From contig NZ_JAGILA010000003.1 of the NCBI RefSeq assembly GCF_017874595.1, forward strand, positions 310,001 to 374,000: a DNA stretch of 64,000 nt, given 5' to 3'. Position 1 is the stretch's first letter. Every line of letters starts with the position of its first letter. The translations under genes and the position numbers were made by a program. Positions 62,581 to 64,000 of this stretch are shown one piece after another. The DNA comes from Sinorhizobium kostiense. Its GTDB lineage: Bacteria; Pseudomonadota; Alphaproteobacteria; Rhizobiales; Rhizobiaceae. The notes under the pieces are model-generated. The model worked only from the letters and a program-made list of their open reading frames with translations, was not told where the DNA came from and did not search any database.

Positions 62581-63527
62581 TGGCGAAACCGAAAATCTTG
62601 CTCATGGGGCCGTATCCGGACTGGGACCTTGTCGACCTCGAAAACCGTTACGCGGTCCACAAGATCTATGAGGCCTCGGATCGGCACGCCTACATCAGCG
62701 AGCATGGGCCCAACATCCGCGCCATTGCAACCCGGGGCGAGCTCGGCGCGTCGGCGGCGTTGATCCAAAATCTGCCGAAGCTCGAAATTATCTCCGTTTA
62801 CGGGGTTGGATACGACGCCGTCGATCTGGCTTCCTGCCGGGAAAGAGGCATCCGCGTCACCAATACACCCGATGTGCTGACCAACGACGTCGCCGATCTG
62901 GGTGTTGCCATGATGCTTTGCCAGTCGCGCGGCATGATCGGCGCCGAACGTTGGGTAACGGACGGAAGCTGGGCGGCGAAGGGCCTCTATCCGCTGAAAC
63001 GGCGCGTCTGGGGCCGCAGGGCGGGCGTGCTCGGGCTCGGCCGCATCGGTTTTGAGGTTGCGAAGCGCCTTCGCGGTTTCGACATGGACATCGCGTACAG
63101 CGATGTTGCCGAGAAGCCCCATGCGGAAGGCATGACCTTCGTTGCCGATCCGGTTGCACTGGCCGAGAGGTCGGATTTCCTGTTCGTTACGCTGGCGGCC
63201 TCCGCCGCCACGAGGCATATCGTTTCGCGCGACGTCATCGCGGCGCTCGGACCGGAGGGAATGTTGATCAATATTTCGCGGGCCTCCAACATCGACGAGG
63301 AAGCTCTGCTCGATGCCCTGGGAAGCGGAGTGTTGGGGGCAGCAGCGCTCGACGTCTTCGAGGGCGAACCGAAGCTGAATCCGCGGTTCCTCGCGCTCGA
63401 CAATGTCCTGCTGCAGCCGCATCACGCATCCGGAACCGTCGAGACGCGCAAGGCCATGGGACAGCTTGTCCGTGACAATCTTGCCGCCCATTTCGCCGGC
63501 GCTCCGCTCATCACGCCTGTTATTTGA
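62577..63527 (+). CDS. D-isomer 2-hydroxyacid dehydrogenase
   Basis: 316 residues. VYGVGYDAVDLASCRERGIR, then NAD motif GVLGLGRIGFEVAKRLRGFD, LINISRASNIDEEALLDALG (catalytic Arg) and LQPHHASGTVETRKAMG (His) define the family; hydroxypyruvate/glyoxylate or 2-ketogluconate reductase are likely activities. GGAGGAG precedes; the start at 62577 overlaps gntK. Confidence 0.9.
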   Translation: MMAKPKILLMGPYPDWDLVDLENRYAVHKIYEASDRHAYISEHGPNIRAIATRGELGASAALIQNLPKLEIISVYGVGYDAVDLASCRERGIRVTNTPDVLTNDVADLGVAMMLCQSRGMIGAERWVTDGSWAAKGLYPLKRRVWGRRAGVLGLGRIGFEVAKRLRGFDMDIAYSDVAEKPHAEGMTFVADPVALAERSDFLFVTLAASAATRHIVSRDVIAALGPEGMLINISRASNIDEEALLDALGSGVLGAAALDVFEGEPKLNPRFLALDNVLLQPHHASGTVETRKAMGQLVRDNLAAHFAGAPLITPVI

Positions 63528-63536
63528 GGTTCGCCC

Positions 63537-64000
63537 ATGAAGGCTGTCGTCATTCACGCCGCCAAGGATTTGCGGATCGAGGAGCGAGAAGAGCTGGCTC
63601 CGGGCTCTGGTCAGGTCGAGGTCCAGATCGAAGCTGGCGGCATCTGCGGATCCGATCTGCACTACTACAATCATGGCGGCTTCGGCACGGTGCGCCTGCG
63701 TGAACCGATGATTTTGGGGCACGAGGTCGCAGGTACGATCAAGGCGCTCGGCGGAGGCGTTTCCAGGTTCGCCGTCGGCGACCGGGTGGCAGTGTCGCCC
63801 AGCCGGCCCTGCGGATCATGCGCTTTTTGCCAGTGCGGTCAACAGAACCATTGCCTGAACATGCGCTTCTACGGCAGCGCCATGCCCATGCCGCATATCC
63901 AGGGGGCGTTCAGCCAGCGTCTAGTCGCGGAGGAGTGGCAGTGCCACAAGATCGCTGACCGCGTCTCGGTCAACGAAGCGGCGCTTGCCGAGCCGTTTGC
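63537..64000 (+). CDS. zinc-containing alcohol dehydrogenase, L-idonate 5-dehydrogenase-like (partial)
   Basis: Runs off the window end; 154 residues seen. MKAVVIHAAKDLRIEE, then GGICGSDLHYYNHGGFGTVR (zinc Cys), ILGHEVAGTIKALGGG (zinc His/Glu) and the structural-zinc Cys cluster CGSCAFCQCGQQNHCLN. The HYYNHGGFG stretch is typical of L-idonate dehydrogenases. It suits the neighbouring idnO-like and gntK genes. Confidence 0.88.
   Translation, partial: MKAVVIHAAKDLRIEEREELAPGSGQVEVQIEAGGICGSDLHYYNHGGFGTVRLREPMILGHEVAGTIKALGGGVSRFAVGDRVAVSPSRPCGSCAFCQCGQQNHCLNMRFYGSAMPMPHIQGAFSQRLVAEEWQCHKIADRVSVNEAALAEPF

Overview
This window looks like a stretch of a conjugative, probably symbiotic plasmid of a fast-growing rhizobium; Sinorhizobium/Ensifer is the best guess. 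Three observations support this: a Ti-type Dtr gene set (traHBFA facing traCDG across an oriT-like hairpin), a GlmS-type gene preceded by a well-formed nod box (nodM), and a type III effector of the NopD/XopD C48-peptidase class. I see no rRNA, tRNA, rep genes or CRISPR array.

Layout. 1-6.3 kb: a DUF433 antitoxin-like gene, a DUF982 gene, small hypotheticals, an adenylate cyclase with TolB-like and TPR regions, and a complete IS1182-family element. 6.3-14.8 kb: the conjugation module. 15-18.7 kb: small plasmid genes (WGR, DUF736, a Phd-type antitoxin with a broken toxin). 18.6-23.7 kb: a mercury-resistance cassette (merR divergent from merT-merP-merF-merBA), bracketed by a truncated and an intact ardC. 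The intact ardC is preceded by a 164-bp palindrome. 23.8-25.5 kb: remnants of IS21, IS6 and a methyltransferase, plus GGCATAA-type repeats. 25.5-30.1 kb: a 1404-residue NopD-like effector with internal helical repeats, directly behind an RTX fragment. 30.6-36.3 kb: vapBC, plasmid hypotheticals (several frameshifted), a secreted nuclease/phosphatase-fold protein, a helicase fragment and a Toprim protein. 36.8-39.3 kb: an acyl-CoA operon (CoA transferase, citryl-CoA lyase-like, cupin). 39.6-42 kb: hemN remnant, nod box and nodM. 42-46.8 kb: gene remnants, the AbiE type IV toxin-antitoxin pair, HNH genes and an integrase fragment.

46.9-48.9 kb holds the most unusual locus. A Nif11-like precursor ends in a valine-rich tail (seven valines in a row) and is followed by a PoyD-type radical SAM protein with a CxxxCxxC motif. 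I read this as a RiPP system making a D-amino-acid-containing, valine-rich peptide.

49.2-64 kb is an intact catabolic island: biotin carrier and biotin carboxylase, pxpB/pxpC/pxpA (5-oxoprolinase), an aminotransferase, a divergent LysR regulator, an SDR, a polar amino-acid ABC transporter, an RraA-family aldolase/decarboxylase and an idonate/gluconate set (idnO-like, gntK, 2-hydroxyacid dehydrogenase, idnD-like, cut by the window end). The overlapping start and stop codons suggest tight operons.

Caution: many apparently broken genes between 17 and 45.3 kb are restored by adding one base, usually in a short homopolymer. They may be sequencing errors rather than pseudogenes.
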